DNA of 31,346 nucleotides from a virus: positions 1-31,346 of IMG/VR virus record IMGVR_UViG_3300041964_000206. One strand, 5' to 3'. This document shows, in pieces, positions 8,701 to 16,263 of the stretch. The translations under genes were made by a program, and so were the position numbers. The notes under the pieces are model-generated. The model ran no database searches, was not told where the DNA came from, and worked only from the letters and a program-made list of their open reading frames with translations. Every line of letters begins with the position of its first letter. The stretch's first letter is position 1.

Positions 8701-9383
8701 TCGAAGCGTGGATCCCACGCCGTCACGCCCAGGCCGACGAACAGGGGGCGCGGGAGCCCGGTCGAGTACTTCACCGGGTCCGCGCGCATCGTCCAAAGGG
8801 CGGCGGCGCAGTTCGTGAGCTTGTGAGCCGCGGTCCACTCCGGGAGATTGCCCTGGTGGTTTGCGGGCGTGTCCTTGGTGCCCGTGGCCGTGTGCTTGAG
8901 GTAGGAGCCGCCGGCGGCGCCGAGCGTCCGCACCTGCCACATGCGGTTCTGGTAGAAGCCGCTCGCCCCCTCCCCCGCGTCCGTCCCGAACACGACGGGC
9001 TGGGCGTTGGCGGTGAAGCTCTCGATGCTGGTGATCGGCAGGGCCGAGAGCAGCAGCAGGAAAGACAGGTAGTTCTTGGAGCCTCCCACCGCGTTGTGGT
9101 GCAGCGGGCGCCCCGCATGCGCCGTCCGTCCGACCATCAACGCAAGCGGAGGGTCTGGATCCAGCCGCACCTCGATGGGCGAGCCGCCGGCGTTCACGTT
9201 CGGCTTGGGCGACAGCGCCGACACCGCGGCGTTGGCGCCGACCGTCACGGCCACGTTGACCGCGACCACGGTGGCGACCTGGGCGAAGGTCGCGGTTCCA
9301 GCGGCCACGGCCGAGGAGGCGCTCGCAACGTAGGAGGCCGCCGAGGCGACCCAGGCGACCACGGCGGCGGCGGCCTCGGGCAT
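5775..9383 (-). CDS. Tail tip / host-specificity protein (lambda J-like)
   Basis: A 1202-residue central tail-tip protein expected to contact the host surface and plug the tail tube. Seen in order: an Ala/Val-rich hydrophobic N-terminal segment (about 4-50) typical of J-like proteins, a large mixed domain, a fibronectin-like region (GPRTRYEVAVRYKVRG), the segment RPIADVLRDIGAAGGQSVRDL, a helical tandem-repeat zone (about residues 750-910), and a beta-rich C-terminus, the likely receptor-binding part. ATG 9383 is chosen because it shares a base with the preceding stop (TAATG); the open frame upstream is antisense-like and rich in Arg. It sits directly after the NlpC/P60-like gene, the normal siphophage order. 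Confidence 0.9.
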   Translation of the reverse strand: MPEAAAAVVAWVASAASYVASASSAVAAGTATFAQVATVVAVNVAVTVGANAAVSALSPKPNVNAGGSPIEVRLDPDPPLALMVGRTAHAGRPLHHNAVGGSKNYLSFLLLLSALPITSIESFTANAQPVVFGTDAGEGASGFYQNRMWQVRTLGAAGGSYLKHTATGTKDTPANHQGNLPEWTAAHKLTNCAAALWTMRADPVKYSTGLPRPLFVGLGVTAWDPRFDSTYPGGEGSQRRDDWRTWGYTANPHLHALAWARGHRAQRPDGTLGSVLLGIGAPDHQIDIGSFVEAANVALANGWTLSGVPTSDDDPKNVLEAMLQAGGGQSLSRGGRIGVIVNAPKASVVTITREDLAGEPVIDTSSARRDRINIVIPKFRQEQGGWETLPGQPVSVQAYQDEDGEERPREIEYPYVGGGDEAAAQAAQLAAYDVVNTREGITGALPCKPHMIGLRAGHGFTADEPEWGLNGQKCVVTQRDFDLQTGVVTIAFRSETDPKHDFALGRTDVAPPTPALTGVDPSLVPAPAAGTWAAAAAAVTGTGGAQVPVVRVSLGPNGIDNTAAEETIVGVRRVGPAPANEPLELWKWEAYPGTNVIIDVRGLGPRTRYEVAVRYKVRGVDNPEVYTSLGFFVTPDLVASNVTHLGERPIADVLRDIGAAGGQSVRDLRRSLANVQLDRAESVFRIGAELQQRRHVAVILSQMPNGEPVSAFARRVTTELKTETTALAADTTVLVSRTNGLEAVQISDRTTFTDLNTARAQETSALTVRAGQIEATAVVDRQVAATANSARASETTALAGRVDTAEATIITNRQLDVEANNVRISEHAALVGRVATAEGAIVTNRQLDISADAARIGEINALLGRVGTAEGAIVSNRQLDVEANQLRVNEINGLLGRVGTAEGGITTERDLRIAADSALGTRIDNVSVTLDGRYASITRVDSVELALDGRIKAIAGLAVQTNNEVTGYLIDGVIRDINFTGSSFRVTDKGNGLSYEPLTGRLKITRDGQKTVLGAGGSLTLWAGSTSVPDGGESYENGVIAIGAGAPGGGRFSGQTLAGNFNWDLPNGAGAPDQNWHDVAVTQRYTTQGFFSVYGRFTGNGQGTPVAFDPETNTTTLQWVLRYRIVSTNLGGGDLVELHAPQDFTHFYGAGQTNTSAEAEVYRRAHLAHPRSGERLIKLQFARGLGTASLSGGSFVDLHYFN
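6654..7133 (-). repeat. Five tandem 96-bp units inside the tail tip gene
   Basis: Corresponding points (CTGCCGATTG and variants) recur at 6750, 6846, 6942 and 7038, exactly 96 bases apart, with a diverged unit starting near 6654. Each codes for a 32-residue helical unit of the form NRQLDVEAN...R..E...L.GRV.TAEGAIV. The units are clearly related but not identical, indicating old duplication under selection. They probably form a trimeric coiled-coil rod. Confidence 0.85.
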
Positions 9384-9802
9384 TAGAACACCTTCCAGGC
9401 GGTGACGAAGGCGTTGGGCGTGCCGACGCCCCAGCGGCCTTCCTTGGCCGTCAGCACGTCGCCGTTGCCCACGGCCACGCAGAGCGCGGGCCAGGTCGCG
9501 TCGTCCGACGGGATCGCCACCAGGTCGCCAATCATGGCCATGGCCGGCGGGATGCGCGGGAAGCCGAGCGAGTCGACGGCGGCCTCGAGCGTGTCGAAGC
9601 CGAGATCCTTCAGGGTGCGCCTGGCGGTGAGCGCGTTCGAGTAGCGGCGCCCCTTGAGGATGCTCACGCGGTAGCCGAGCTGGCGTACATGCCAGGAGGA
9701 CACGCGCACGCAGTCCCGCGTGCCCCAGGCGAAGGGCTTGTTCGCGAACCGCGCGATGGTGGCGTCCACGGCGATCTGCCGGCGGCGTTGCGGGTGCATC
9801 AT
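9383..9802 (-). CDS. NlpC/P60-like tail assembly protein (DUF6950-like)
   Basis: A 139-residue protein. KPFAWGTRDCVRVSSWHV (22-39) carries a Cys in the context used by NlpC/P60-type papain-like enzymes; a second block AMIGDLVAIPSDD precedes a likely catalytic-strand region, and the end is AFVTAWKVF. It best fits the DUF6950 pattern of small phage proteins found between hub and J-like genes. Related proteins act as tail-associated cell-wall peptidases or assembly factors. A clear catalytic His is not obvious, so activity is uncertain. It starts with ATG in an ATGA overlap with the previous stop and ends in a TAATG overlap with the tail tip gene. Confidence 0.8.
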   Translation of the reverse strand: MMHPQRRRQIAVDATIARFANKPFAWGTRDCVRVSSWHVRQLGYRVSILKGRRYSNALTARRTLKDLGFDTLEAAVDSLGFPRIPPAMAMIGDLVAIPSDDATWPALCVAVGNGDVLTAKEGRWGVGTPNAFVTAWKVF

Positions 9803-10476
9803 CCCGCCTGCAGCTGTCCGCCGCCGCCGCCGCCGCCCTGGTAGCCGCCATTGCTGACGCCCGAAGACGTCCCGCCGTAGAGGATGCGCGCGGGACCATC
9901 CACGCCCCAGATCGAGGGCGTGGTCACCAGGGGCACGAACTGCATGGAGAGGTCTCCCGGATAGACGCTCTCCCAGAAGGGGGCGCTCATGCCTCGGCCT
10001 TGATTCCTCTCGAACATCCGCTCCCAGGCGGACGCGACGTCGACGGTCAGCGACTTGCCGTTCTCGGAAGGAGCCAGGCGGGAGTTGTCGATCTCGCCCA
10101 CGAACTCCGGCTCTCCCACGATGGGTTGGCCGTTGGCGCCCAGCACCCCGAACCAGACCGTCACCGGCGATCCCTGCGCCTGCGGCGCGGCCGCCTCGGC
10201 CATGGCCGCGTTGGAGCGCGGGTGAAGGACCATGCGCCAGCGAGGAGCCTCGGTGCCTAGCCCCTCACTGATCGACTCGGCGCCGGCCAGCACGCCGAAG
10301 ACGTCGTCCTCGCCCGTGAACAGCTCCGGAGCGGGAAAGCCGATCGGCTGCAGGAACAGCTCGCCCGAGCCGTCCAGCAGGCGCAGGGTGCGGGTCGGGA
10401 GCTCGACCTTGACGGCCACGAACGCGGTCACCGCCGCCCCGCGAAGGGCGGCGTCCATCCCGGGTGAAAGGGGCAT
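9799..10476 (-). CDS. Tail hub protein (DUF2163-like, by pattern and position)
   Basis: A 225-residue protein lying between the distal tail protein and the NlpC/P60-like gene, where GTA-like siphophages encode a hub protein. Seen: LRLLDGSGEL, FTGEDDVFGVLAGAESISEG, then VTVWFGVLGANGQPIVGEPE with FVGEIDNSRLAP, similar in layout to DUF2163-type hub domains (cut, wedge and ring elements). The C-terminus is a glycine run (GGYQGGGGGGG), probably a flexible tail. Start ATG 10476 lies 4 bases after the previous stop. The DUF assignment is from memory of the pattern and not certain. Confidence 0.7.
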   Translation of the reverse strand: MPLSPGMDAALRGAAVTAFVAVKVELPTRTLRLLDGSGELFLQPIGFPAPELFTGEDDVFGVLAGAESISEGLGTEAPRWRMVLHPRSNAAMAEAAAPQAQGSPVTVWFGVLGANGQPIVGEPEFVGEIDNSRLAPSENGKSLTVDVASAWERMFERNQGRGMSAPFWESVYPGDLSMQFVPLVTTPSIWGVDGPARILYGGTSSGVSNGGYQGGGGGGGQLQAG

Positions 10477-10480
10477 GGCG

Positions 10481-11074
10481 CTACTTCGCCTCTTTGATGG
10501 TGAAGCTCAGCCCGACCGTGCGGGCGGCATCCAGGGTCCAGCTCTGCTCACGACCTTGGAGCAGGCCTTCGATGACGGGGCTCGCGAGCTCGATCACGGC
10601 GCCGTCACCAGGATTCTTCCGCAGCAGCGGGCGGAAGTTCGTCAGGACGCGTCCATCGCCGCCCGCCGTCGCCGGCGCCGCGTTCTGGTAGAGGTAGCGG
10701 CGCCCCTCGATGATCACGGAGAGGAACTGACCTTCGTCCAGGGCATAGCCCGGCGTCAGTCCTCGGAGCGCCATGGTGGAAACGCCATGGTTTGAACCAT
10801 CCGTCACCGGAACGCCGGGGTTGCCGACGACGTAGTCCGGTTGAGGGAACGGCATCGCGACGGTGTCGTAGAGCCCCTGCATCAGCCGCGAGATCCAGAC
10901 GCGGCCCAGGTCGTAGGGCATAGGCGGGAGCGTCACGTCGATCGCCATCCGGTCGCCCAGACGGTTCAGGAGAAGGTCCGAGGCCCCCAGGGCGCCAGGC
11001 AGCACGCCGCCCGCCCGGATGACGCGCGGCGTTGCTTCCACCGGAGCCGGGTTCACCGGAAAGAACACCGTCAC
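10481..11074 (-). CDS. Distal tail protein-like (Dit / DUF2460 position)
   Basis: A 197-residue protein placed directly after the tape measure, the usual place of the distal tail protein that joins tube and tip. Seen: DRMAIDVTLPPMPYDLGRVW, a block common in such proteins, then a beta-rich middle (QFLSVIIEGRRYLYQN) and GLSFTIKEAK at the end. GTG 11074 is the start, overlapping the tape measure stop by 4 bases (GTGA). The long open frame upstream of it is a shadow of the tape measure gene. Function is inferred mainly from position. Confidence 0.7.
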   Translation of the reverse strand: MTVFFPVNPAPVEATPRVIRAGGVLPGALGASDLLLNRLGDRMAIDVTLPPMPYDLGRVWISRLMQGLYDTVAMPFPQPDYVVGNPGVPVTDGSNHGVSTMALRGLTPGYALDEGQFLSVIIEGRRYLYQNAAPATAGGDGRVLTNFRPLLRKNPGDGAVIELASPVIEGLLQGREQSWTLDAARTVGLSFTIKEAK

Positions 11075-14000
11075 GAGAAGGTGTTCCGCCGTCGACGCGA
11101 TATGTCCTGCTGGGCCAAAGCCGCCCCTCCGCGCGCGCCCGCCATCGCTGCCTGTGCGGCCATAGGCGCGGCGGCGCTCTGAACGGCCACGTCGAAGTAC
11201 TTCGACTTGTCGACCTGGACGCGGATAACCTGGACGCCGCCGCCGGCGCGGAGCTGGCCGGGCGTGGAGATGTCGACGCGCTCGCCCCGTGTCGCGCGGA
11301 ACTGCACCAGGTTCTGATCGATCCCGCCGCGGCCGCCCACGGTGAAGGAGCCCCCGGTCTTGAAGCCCGGTATGCCGCCGACAGCGTTCGAGGCGCCGGC
11401 GGCCGTGGCCGCGGCCATGATCGCTGCGGCCACGGCCATGCCGGAGGATGTGATGGCGCCTGAGACGGTCGCGCCGACGGCGCCCAGGGCGGTCGATGCG
11501 GCCGTGACGGCGGTGGACAGAGCCGCGCTGGCGGTCGCGCCGGCGGTGGTGATCGATGTGGCGGCCGCGGCTCCGGCCGTGGTGATGGCGGTCGCCGCCG
11601 CGGTGCTGCCGGCCGCTTCGCCTGCCGCCTCGCCTGCGCCGATCAGTCCCTCGCCCAGGCCAGGGAACAGGCCCGGGAAGGTCTTCTGGGCGAACTGGAA
11701 GGCCCAGTCGGCCAGCTTGTCGGCCCCGCGCTGAAGACCGCGCGCGGTGGCGTCGGCGAGCCGCTCCTCCAGGAAGCCCTTCAGGTCGCCTTCGAAGGCG
11801 GCCCGGGTGCCGCCGCGGACGATCTCGCGCCACTGGCCCTGGGCGCGGGCGAAATCCTCTTCGCCGATTTCGATGCGGGCACGGCGTCCGGCCTCCTCGG
11901 GGCTGTATCGCTGATCCTTCAGCTGCTCGGTGCGGGCGGCGATCTCCGCCTCCCGACGGAGCCGCTTCACGGCCCCCTCCTCGCCGCGCAGCTCGGCCAG
12001 GCGCAGGGCGTGGTCGGTGCGACGGTCGGAGAGCCACTTCTCACGCGCCTGGGCCCGGGCGCGATCGATCGCGACCAGGTCGGCTTCGGCCTTCACCGTC
12101 GCATCGACGATGCCCTTGCCTTCTTGCTGGTAGCCTTTGATCCTGCGTTGGCCTTCGACCCGGCGCTGCAGCAGGTCCACGAGCTGGGTTTCCCCCGCGA
12201 TCTGCGCGACCTGGATGTCGAGCTCGAGCTGCATCTCCTCGAGCCGGATCTTTTGGCCGGCGGCCCTGCCCTCCTCGATGATCGACTGATCGATCAGCGC
12301 CTGCTTCACCGCGTCGGCTCTACTGAGCTTGGTCGACATGTACCGTTCGATCAGGTCGGCGAGCTCGGTCTCGCGCTCGAGCGTGCGCAGCTGGTCTTCG
12401 TCCATGGCGAGCCGGGCGGCCGCGATCTCCGCCATCTCGACCATGCGGAAGCGTTCGCTCTCGGCCGCCTCCGTCCGTGCAGCCTGGAGCTCGCCCATGT
12501 CCCGCTCAGCGGCGGCGCGCGCACCAGCCTTGCCGAGGCCGGCCTCGTCGTAGGCGGCGATGCGCTGCTTGAGGTCGGCCTGGTCTTCGAGGCGCTGCGC
12601 TGTGGCCTCATCGCCGCGGGCCCGGGCGATCTCGATTTGCGCCTGCAGGCGAAGATCCGCCGGCGTTGGGCCGGAGCGGCCGCCGCCTTCTTTCTTGGTC
12701 CGGACGTTGTCGGGAATGTTGAGCGTCCCCGTGCCGCTGCTGTTGCCGGTCGCGATCGGGCGAGCGAGGCTGGTCTCGAAGGCGGCGAGGTCGGTCGCCT
12801 GATTTTTGAGGGCTGCGGACCGGGCTTCCAGATCTGCAGTCTCACGCTGCACGTTGCGGCGCTGATCGCCCGCCACCTGGCCCAGCATGGAGCGGGTTCG
12901 TGCGTCCGCATTGACCGGATCGTTGATGGCGGTCGTGGTGGCGGCGAGCCGGGCGCGGCTAAGCGCGACTGTGGCTTGCGCCTCTCGGACCTGAGCCTGC
13001 GCGGTGCGAAGCGCCTGCTCCATGAGGGCCCGCTTGGCCTTGGCCGCCTGGATCGCGCTGTCCCGGTCCTTGTCGCTGGCGTTGGCCGCCAGCAGGGCGG
13101 CTGATTTGTACTCGTCCGTCGCCTTTGCGAGAGCTTCAGTTGTAGCGGCCGTCTGCCTCTGTGCGGGCGACAGCTCCTGATTTTTCGCGATCAGTACGCC
13201 CACGGCCGTCGCGACCCCCAGGATCAGCAGCCCCCACGGTCCGGTCAGGAAGGCGAACGAAGCCGCAAGCACCCGCATCGCGCCGGCGAGGAGCCCAGCC
13301 TTCCCGGCGGCGCCGGCCATGGCCGTCGCGAGCGCGCCTTTCGCGATGATCAGGTTGCCCACGAAGATCAGCAGCGGGCCGATCGCCGCCGCCACGGCCG
13401 CAAGGGCCAGGGCCACGCCGGCAAGTGACGGATGTACGTTACCCAGCGCATCGAGGAGGCCCGTTAGGCCCTGCACCAGGCCCGTCATGGCGGCCAGGAG
13501 CCCGGACTCGCCCAGGACGATCGCGAGCTCCTCGGCCGCGCCCTTCAGCTGCTCGAGCTGGCCGTTGAAGCCTTCCATGCGCTTCGCCGCCTGGGCCGCG
13601 GCGTCGGTCGCTGCGATCTCCTTCTGCAGGCGCTGCAGGCCGTCGGCGCCCTGGGCCATGAGGCCCAGCGCCGTGCGAATGGCGTCTGAGCCGAAGATCT
13701 TGGTCAGGGCTTCGTTCTTGGCCTCGCCGTTCAGCGCCCCGACCTTGACCCGAAGCTCCTCGGCGATCTCCGCCATGGGCCGGAGCTGGCCGCTGGACGT
13801 GTAGAACTGCAGGCCCAGGGCCGCGATTGCCGCCTCAGCCTCCTTGCTGGCGGGCTTGAGGCGCTGGATGAAGGTGCCGAACGAAGTGCCCGCATCCGAA
13901 CCGCTGGCGAATTGGGAGGCGGTGCCCGCGAGGACCGCGGTGAAGTCTTCGAAGTTGACGCCCAGCCCCGCCGCGCGCGCGCCCGCCTGGGCCATGCCGC

Positions 14001-14571
14001 CCTGGAAGTCCGCGAAGGCGAACTTGGACAGGTTCACGGCGCCGGTGATCTGATTGACGACCTGGGGCAGCTCGGCGGCCGTCTTGCCGAACACGCTCAT
14101 GGTGTCGGTGACGGCAGCCGCTGCGGGCTCCAGCTCCGAGTCGGCCGCAGCCGCGAGGTCCACCGTGGCCTCGGCCGCACCGCCCAGGATTTGGGAGGCG
14201 CTCAGTCCGTTCTTGGCCAGCATGTCCATGCCTTCGGCGGCCTGGGTCGCGCCGAAGATCCCGTCCTTGCCGAGCTGTCGGGCCTTCTTGCCCATCGCCT
14301 CGATCTGGTCGGCGGGCGCCTTGGTCGAGATCTCGACCTTCTTCATCGCGCCTTCGAAGTTCGCGGCTGTCTTCACCGAGACGACGCCCAAGGCGGCGAT
14401 CGGCGCGGTGATGGCCAGCGACATGCGCTGGCCGATCTGGGCCATGCTCTTGCCCAGCGCCTGCATTTGCTTGCCGGCGGCCGCGAGTTCCTTCTGAGCC
14501 TGACGCATGGCGTCGGTGAACTGGGCGGTGTCCGCGCCCAGCGTGACGTGAAGGGAGCCGACTTCGGCCAT
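11071..14571 (-). CDS. Phage tail tape measure protein
   Basis: A 1166-residue protein that sets tail length and is threaded through the tube during assembly. The N-terminal 350 residues match the TP901-type tape measure pattern: SLHVTLGADTAQFTDAMRQA, then ANFEGAMKKVEISTK, FGATQAAEGMDMLAKNGLSA, GLGVNFEDFTAVLAGTASQF and FGSDAIRTALGLMAQG. Hydrophobic stretches follow (about 380-470), then long charged coiled coil, an Ala/Thr-rich hydrophobic segment (ITTAGAAAATSITTAGATAS, about 1010-1080) and a C-terminal GFKTGGSFTVGGRGGIDQN block typical of the family. ATG 14571 is preferred to ATG 14583 because GGAGG lies 5 bases before it. The gene is intact. Confidence 0.95.
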   Translation of the reverse strand: MAEVGSLHVTLGADTAQFTDAMRQAQKELAAAGKQMQALGKSMAQIGQRMSLAITAPIAALGVVSVKTAANFEGAMKKVEISTKAPADQIEAMGKKARQLGKDGIFGATQAAEGMDMLAKNGLSASQILGGAAEATVDLAAAADSELEPAAAAVTDTMSVFGKTAAELPQVVNQITGAVNLSKFAFADFQGGMAQAGARAAGLGVNFEDFTAVLAGTASQFASGSDAGTSFGTFIQRLKPASKEAEAAIAALGLQFYTSSGQLRPMAEIAEELRVKVGALNGEAKNEALTKIFGSDAIRTALGLMAQGADGLQRLQKEIAATDAAAQAAKRMEGFNGQLEQLKGAAEELAIVLGESGLLAAMTGLVQGLTGLLDALGNVHPSLAGVALALAAVAAAIGPLLIFVGNLIIAKGALATAMAGAAGKAGLLAGAMRVLAASFAFLTGPWGLLILGVATAVGVLIAKNQELSPAQRQTAATTEALAKATDEYKSAALLAANASDKDRDSAIQAAKAKRALMEQALRTAQAQVREAQATVALSRARLAATTTAINDPVNADARTRSMLGQVAGDQRRNVQRETADLEARSAALKNQATDLAAFETSLARPIATGNSSGTGTLNIPDNVRTKKEGGGRSGPTPADLRLQAQIEIARARGDEATAQRLEDQADLKQRIAAYDEAGLGKAGARAAAERDMGELQAARTEAAESERFRMVEMAEIAAARLAMDEDQLRTLERETELADLIERYMSTKLSRADAVKQALIDQSIIEEGRAAGQKIRLEEMQLELDIQVAQIAGETQLVDLLQRRVEGQRRIKGYQQEGKGIVDATVKAEADLVAIDRARAQAREKWLSDRRTDHALRLAELRGEEGAVKRLRREAEIAARTEQLKDQRYSPEEAGRRARIEIGEEDFARAQGQWREIVRGGTRAAFEGDLKGFLEERLADATARGLQRGADKLADWAFQFAQKTFPGLFPGLGEGLIGAGEAAGEAAGSTAAATAITTAGAAAATSITTAGATASAALSTAVTAASTALGAVGATVSGAITSSGMAVAAAIMAAATAAGASNAVGGIPGFKTGGSFTVGGRGGIDQNLVQFRATRGERVDISTPGQLRAGGGVQVIRVQVDKSKYFDVAVQSAAAPMAAQAAMAGARGGAALAQQDISRRRRNTFS

Positions 14572-14590
14572 GCTCACCTCCATTGGTCAT

Positions 14591-14618
14591 GAAAAAGGCG
14601 GCCCCGGAGGAGCCGCCT
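14591..14618 (-). terminator. Intrinsic terminator before the tape measure gene
   Basis: On the minus strand AGGCGGCTCC, loop TCC, GGGGCCGCCT, then TTTTC: a 10-bp stem with one U-G pair and a U-tract. It ends 20 bases before the tape measure start and only 9 bases before its Shine-Dalgarno. It would stop most transcripts from the upstream accessory gene. Confidence 0.75.
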
Positions 14619-14656
14619 GATTTGAATATTGCTGGCTTAAGGGCTGCTGCTGAGCC

Positions 14657-15094
14657 CTAGGGCCGATGCAAGGCCGTCGTCCCCAGACAGAAGGTGTCGT
14701 ACATCCGCGTCACGACCGCATCATCGTCGTCTCCGCCCAAGTAGACGGTGCCGCCAGACAGCACGACGACAGGGGTTGGGCCGGCCATTCCGCCAAAGCC
14801 GTTCTTCGCGTTCACCAATCCGCAGACGGTGAAGCTGGGCTCTTGCCCGTACACCGTCATGCTCGAGAATTCTGCTGAACCAGGGTCCTTGAGCCGCGCC
14901 TTAACGGCTGTCTGAGCCGATGCCAGTGCAGTGTAGGCCGCCAACTCCTCGTCGTCGCCGGACGAGCCTGCACCTTTGAAGGAGCAGTAGCCGACCCCTG
15001 CGATGATCAGGACGACCCAGATGAGGCAGCCGATCTGGTTCACGGTCGACATAGATGGCGGCGGCGGGGTCGGGTCAGCCTCGGAATCAGCCAT
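14657..15094 (-). CDS. Membrane-anchored accessory (moron-like) protein
   Basis: A 145-residue protein with an acidic/proline-rich start, one membrane helix (about 21-38, IGCLIWVVLIIAGVGYC), and a periplasmic-type domain containing LKDPGSAEF (68-76) and VCGLVNAKNGFGG (90-102). This 'LKDP-SA-F ... VCG-VNAKNGFGG' module is one I recall in many bacterial envelope hypotheticals. It sits between tail chaperone and tape measure, where siphophages normally have no gene, and is followed by its own terminator: the pattern of a moron, an added gene that may benefit the lysogen or alter its surface. No function is established. Start ATG 15094 lacks a clear Shine-Dalgarno. Confidence 0.75.
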   Translation of the reverse strand: MADSEADPTPPPPSMSTVNQIGCLIWVVLIIAGVGYCSFKGAGSSGDDEELAAYTALASAQTAVKARLKDPGSAEFSSMTVYGQEPSFTVCGLVNAKNGFGGMAGPTPVVVLSGGTVYLGGDDDDAVVTRMYDTFCLGTTALHRP

Positions 15095-15106
15095 GGACTG
15101 AGGCTG

Positions 15107-15442
15107 CTACTGCTGTTCGGCCTGATCAAGTTCCCCGCCGGTAGCCACCGTCCACCGGCGGGCCATGGAAAGCATCTCTTCGGGACTAAGGCGCCTCGCC
15201 TGGCGGGGCTTCGGCGCGGTCTTCGGCGCTTCCACGAACTCCGAGTACTTCGGGAACTTCTTCAGCCGGGGGAGGATGGCGGCGTGCCACACCGCCCAAG
15301 CCAGTTCACGCCGAGCGGTCCGGGCCGCGCGGGCCCGGCCGGCGACGAAGGCCGCAAACTGCCGGGGGGTGAGCCGCCAGAAACTTGCGGGTTCTCCGCC
15401 GAGCTCGCACCAGGTGCTTAGGGAGCCTTCGTAGTCCCACCG
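15107..15442 (-). CDS. Tail assembly chaperone, second frame (rcc01693/Phage_TAC_6-like)
   Basis: The reading frame RWDYEGSLSTWCELGG, EPASFWRLTPRQFAAFVAG and onward to ELDQAEQQ resembles the small GTA/phage chaperone family with the WxLTPxEF motif, which helps tape measure assembly. It overlaps the upstream chaperone by about 25 bases but has no ATG, GTG or TTG in frame in the overlap or for a long way upstream. It lies in the -1 frame relative to the upstream gene, as in lambda G/GT, so expression by ribosomal frameshifting is possible. I see no canonical X-XXY-YYZ slip heptamer. The left coordinate is firm; the right one marks where family similarity begins, not a start codon. A weak alternative is to start at TGG-rich codon GTG 15240 (61 residues). 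Confidence 0.6.
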   Translation of the reverse strand, partial: RWDYEGSLSTWCELGGEPASFWRLTPRQFAAFVAGRARAARTARRELAWAVWHAAILPRLKKFPKYSEFVEAPKTAPKPRQARRLSPEEMLSMARRWTVATGGELDQAEQQ

Positions 15443-15798
15443 GCTCTCGCCGGCCGCCGAGGGCGCGCCCCGCCTTTGGGCGCCGCCTCCTTCGGGAATG
15501 CGGCCGACATGGCCCGGGCCATCAGCGTCGCCGCCTTGGACGCGCCGATCGCCTGGATCACACCGCCCGCGACGTGATCGGGGATGATCTCCCCGTGGGC
15601 GTGGTTCAGGCCCACCGCGAAGATCGTCCGCAGGTCCGACAGGCGCATGCCCTCGCCGAGCTTGGCGGCGATCTCCACGATGGTCTTGCCCTCGAAGAGA
15701 TCCTCGAGCGCGCAGAGCGCGTTGAAGTCGTAGCAGAGGACGTAGCTCTCGCCCCCTGCCTTGACCTCGATCTCACCCGCGATCGGGTTCGCGGTCAT
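15418..15798 (-). CDS. Tail assembly chaperone (GTA family / Phage_TAC_11-like)
   Basis: A 126-residue protein placed right after the tail tube gene. It contains VLCYDFNALCALEDLFEGKT, KLGEGMRLSDLRTIFAVGL and IGASKAATLMARAMSAAF, the pattern of the gene-transfer-agent family chaperone (rcc01692-like), followed by a basic, flexible tail. Such proteins coat the tape measure during tail assembly and leave the virion. ATG 15798 forms an ATGA overlap with the tail tube stop; the earlier in-frame ATG at 15912 would lie deep inside the tail tube gene. Its last 25 bases overlap the second chaperone frame. Confidence 0.85.
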   Translation of the reverse strand: MTANPIAGEIEVKAGGESYVLCYDFNALCALEDLFEGKTIVEIAAKLGEGMRLSDLRTIFAVGLNHAHGEIIPDHVAGGVIQAIGASKAATLMARAMSAAFPKEAAPKGGARPRRPARAGGTTKAP

Positions 15799-16250
15799 TG
15801 GGGCGCCGCCGGCGCGGCGCCGCGCACGATCGACCCGCTGACCTTGCAGGTGACCGTGGCGGTCATCTTGTCGTCGTTCGGCATGGCCGGCTCGTAACCG
15901 AGCACCAGGCACCCGAACTCCCAGCGCTGGCGCGCGGCGGCCCCGACTTTGGGGAAATTGATCCGCCCGCCGACGCGCTTCCGGGCGGCGCGGGCGGCCA
16001 GGATCTTCTGTTCGCTCGGGCTGCCGGGCAGGAAGTTCATCTCGAACGAGACTTCGCCTGGATCCGTCAGGCCGAAGATGAACTCCCGGTTGGCGCCCGG
16101 GCTCTTCATGTGGGTGGCGTCGATGGTGTCGGTCGACTCGTTCGGCGGGGTGATGTCGAACACCTCGGCGATCTCGGTGAACGCCTCCTCCGGTTCGGCG
16201 CCGTCGCCCAGCTCGAAGGTGGAGCCGTAGCCGATCGCTGCGTCAGTCAT
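15795..16250 (-). CDS. Major tail tube protein
   Basis: A 151-residue tail tube subunit. AIGYGSTFELGDG, then EIAEVFDITPPNESTDTIDATHM, SPGANREFIFGLTDPGEVSFEMNF and the final KMTATVTCKVSGSI follow the pattern of siphophage tube proteins (lambda gpV N-domain type), whose hexameric rings stack to form the tail. Order (DUF3168 completion protein before it, chaperone after it) agrees. Its stop overlaps the next start (ATGA). Intact. Confidence 0.9.
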   Translation of the reverse strand: MTDAAIGYGSTFELGDGAEPEEAFTEIAEVFDITPPNESTDTIDATHMKSPGANREFIFGLTDPGEVSFEMNFLPGSPSEQKILAARAARKRVGGRINFPKVGAAARQRWEFGCLVLGYEPAMPNDDKMTATVTCKVSGSIVRGAAPAAPQ

Positions 16251-16263
16251 GTGGGTGAGCCTC

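Noticed and set aside
6903-9386. An 827-residue open frame on the plus strand opposite the tail tip gene
   Set aside because: It is the antisense shadow of a G+C-rich gene: Arg/Gly/Asp-rich, no domain, while the minus strand carries a clear J-like protein.
9384-9899. N-terminal extension of the tail tip frame to 9899
   Set aside because: These residues are Arg/His-rich and overlap the NlpC/P60-like gene; the TAATG overlap supports the start at 9383.
11075-12037. N-terminal extension of the distal tail protein frame
   Set aside because: It lies wholly within the tape measure gene in another frame and is low complexity; the GTGA overlap gives a better start.
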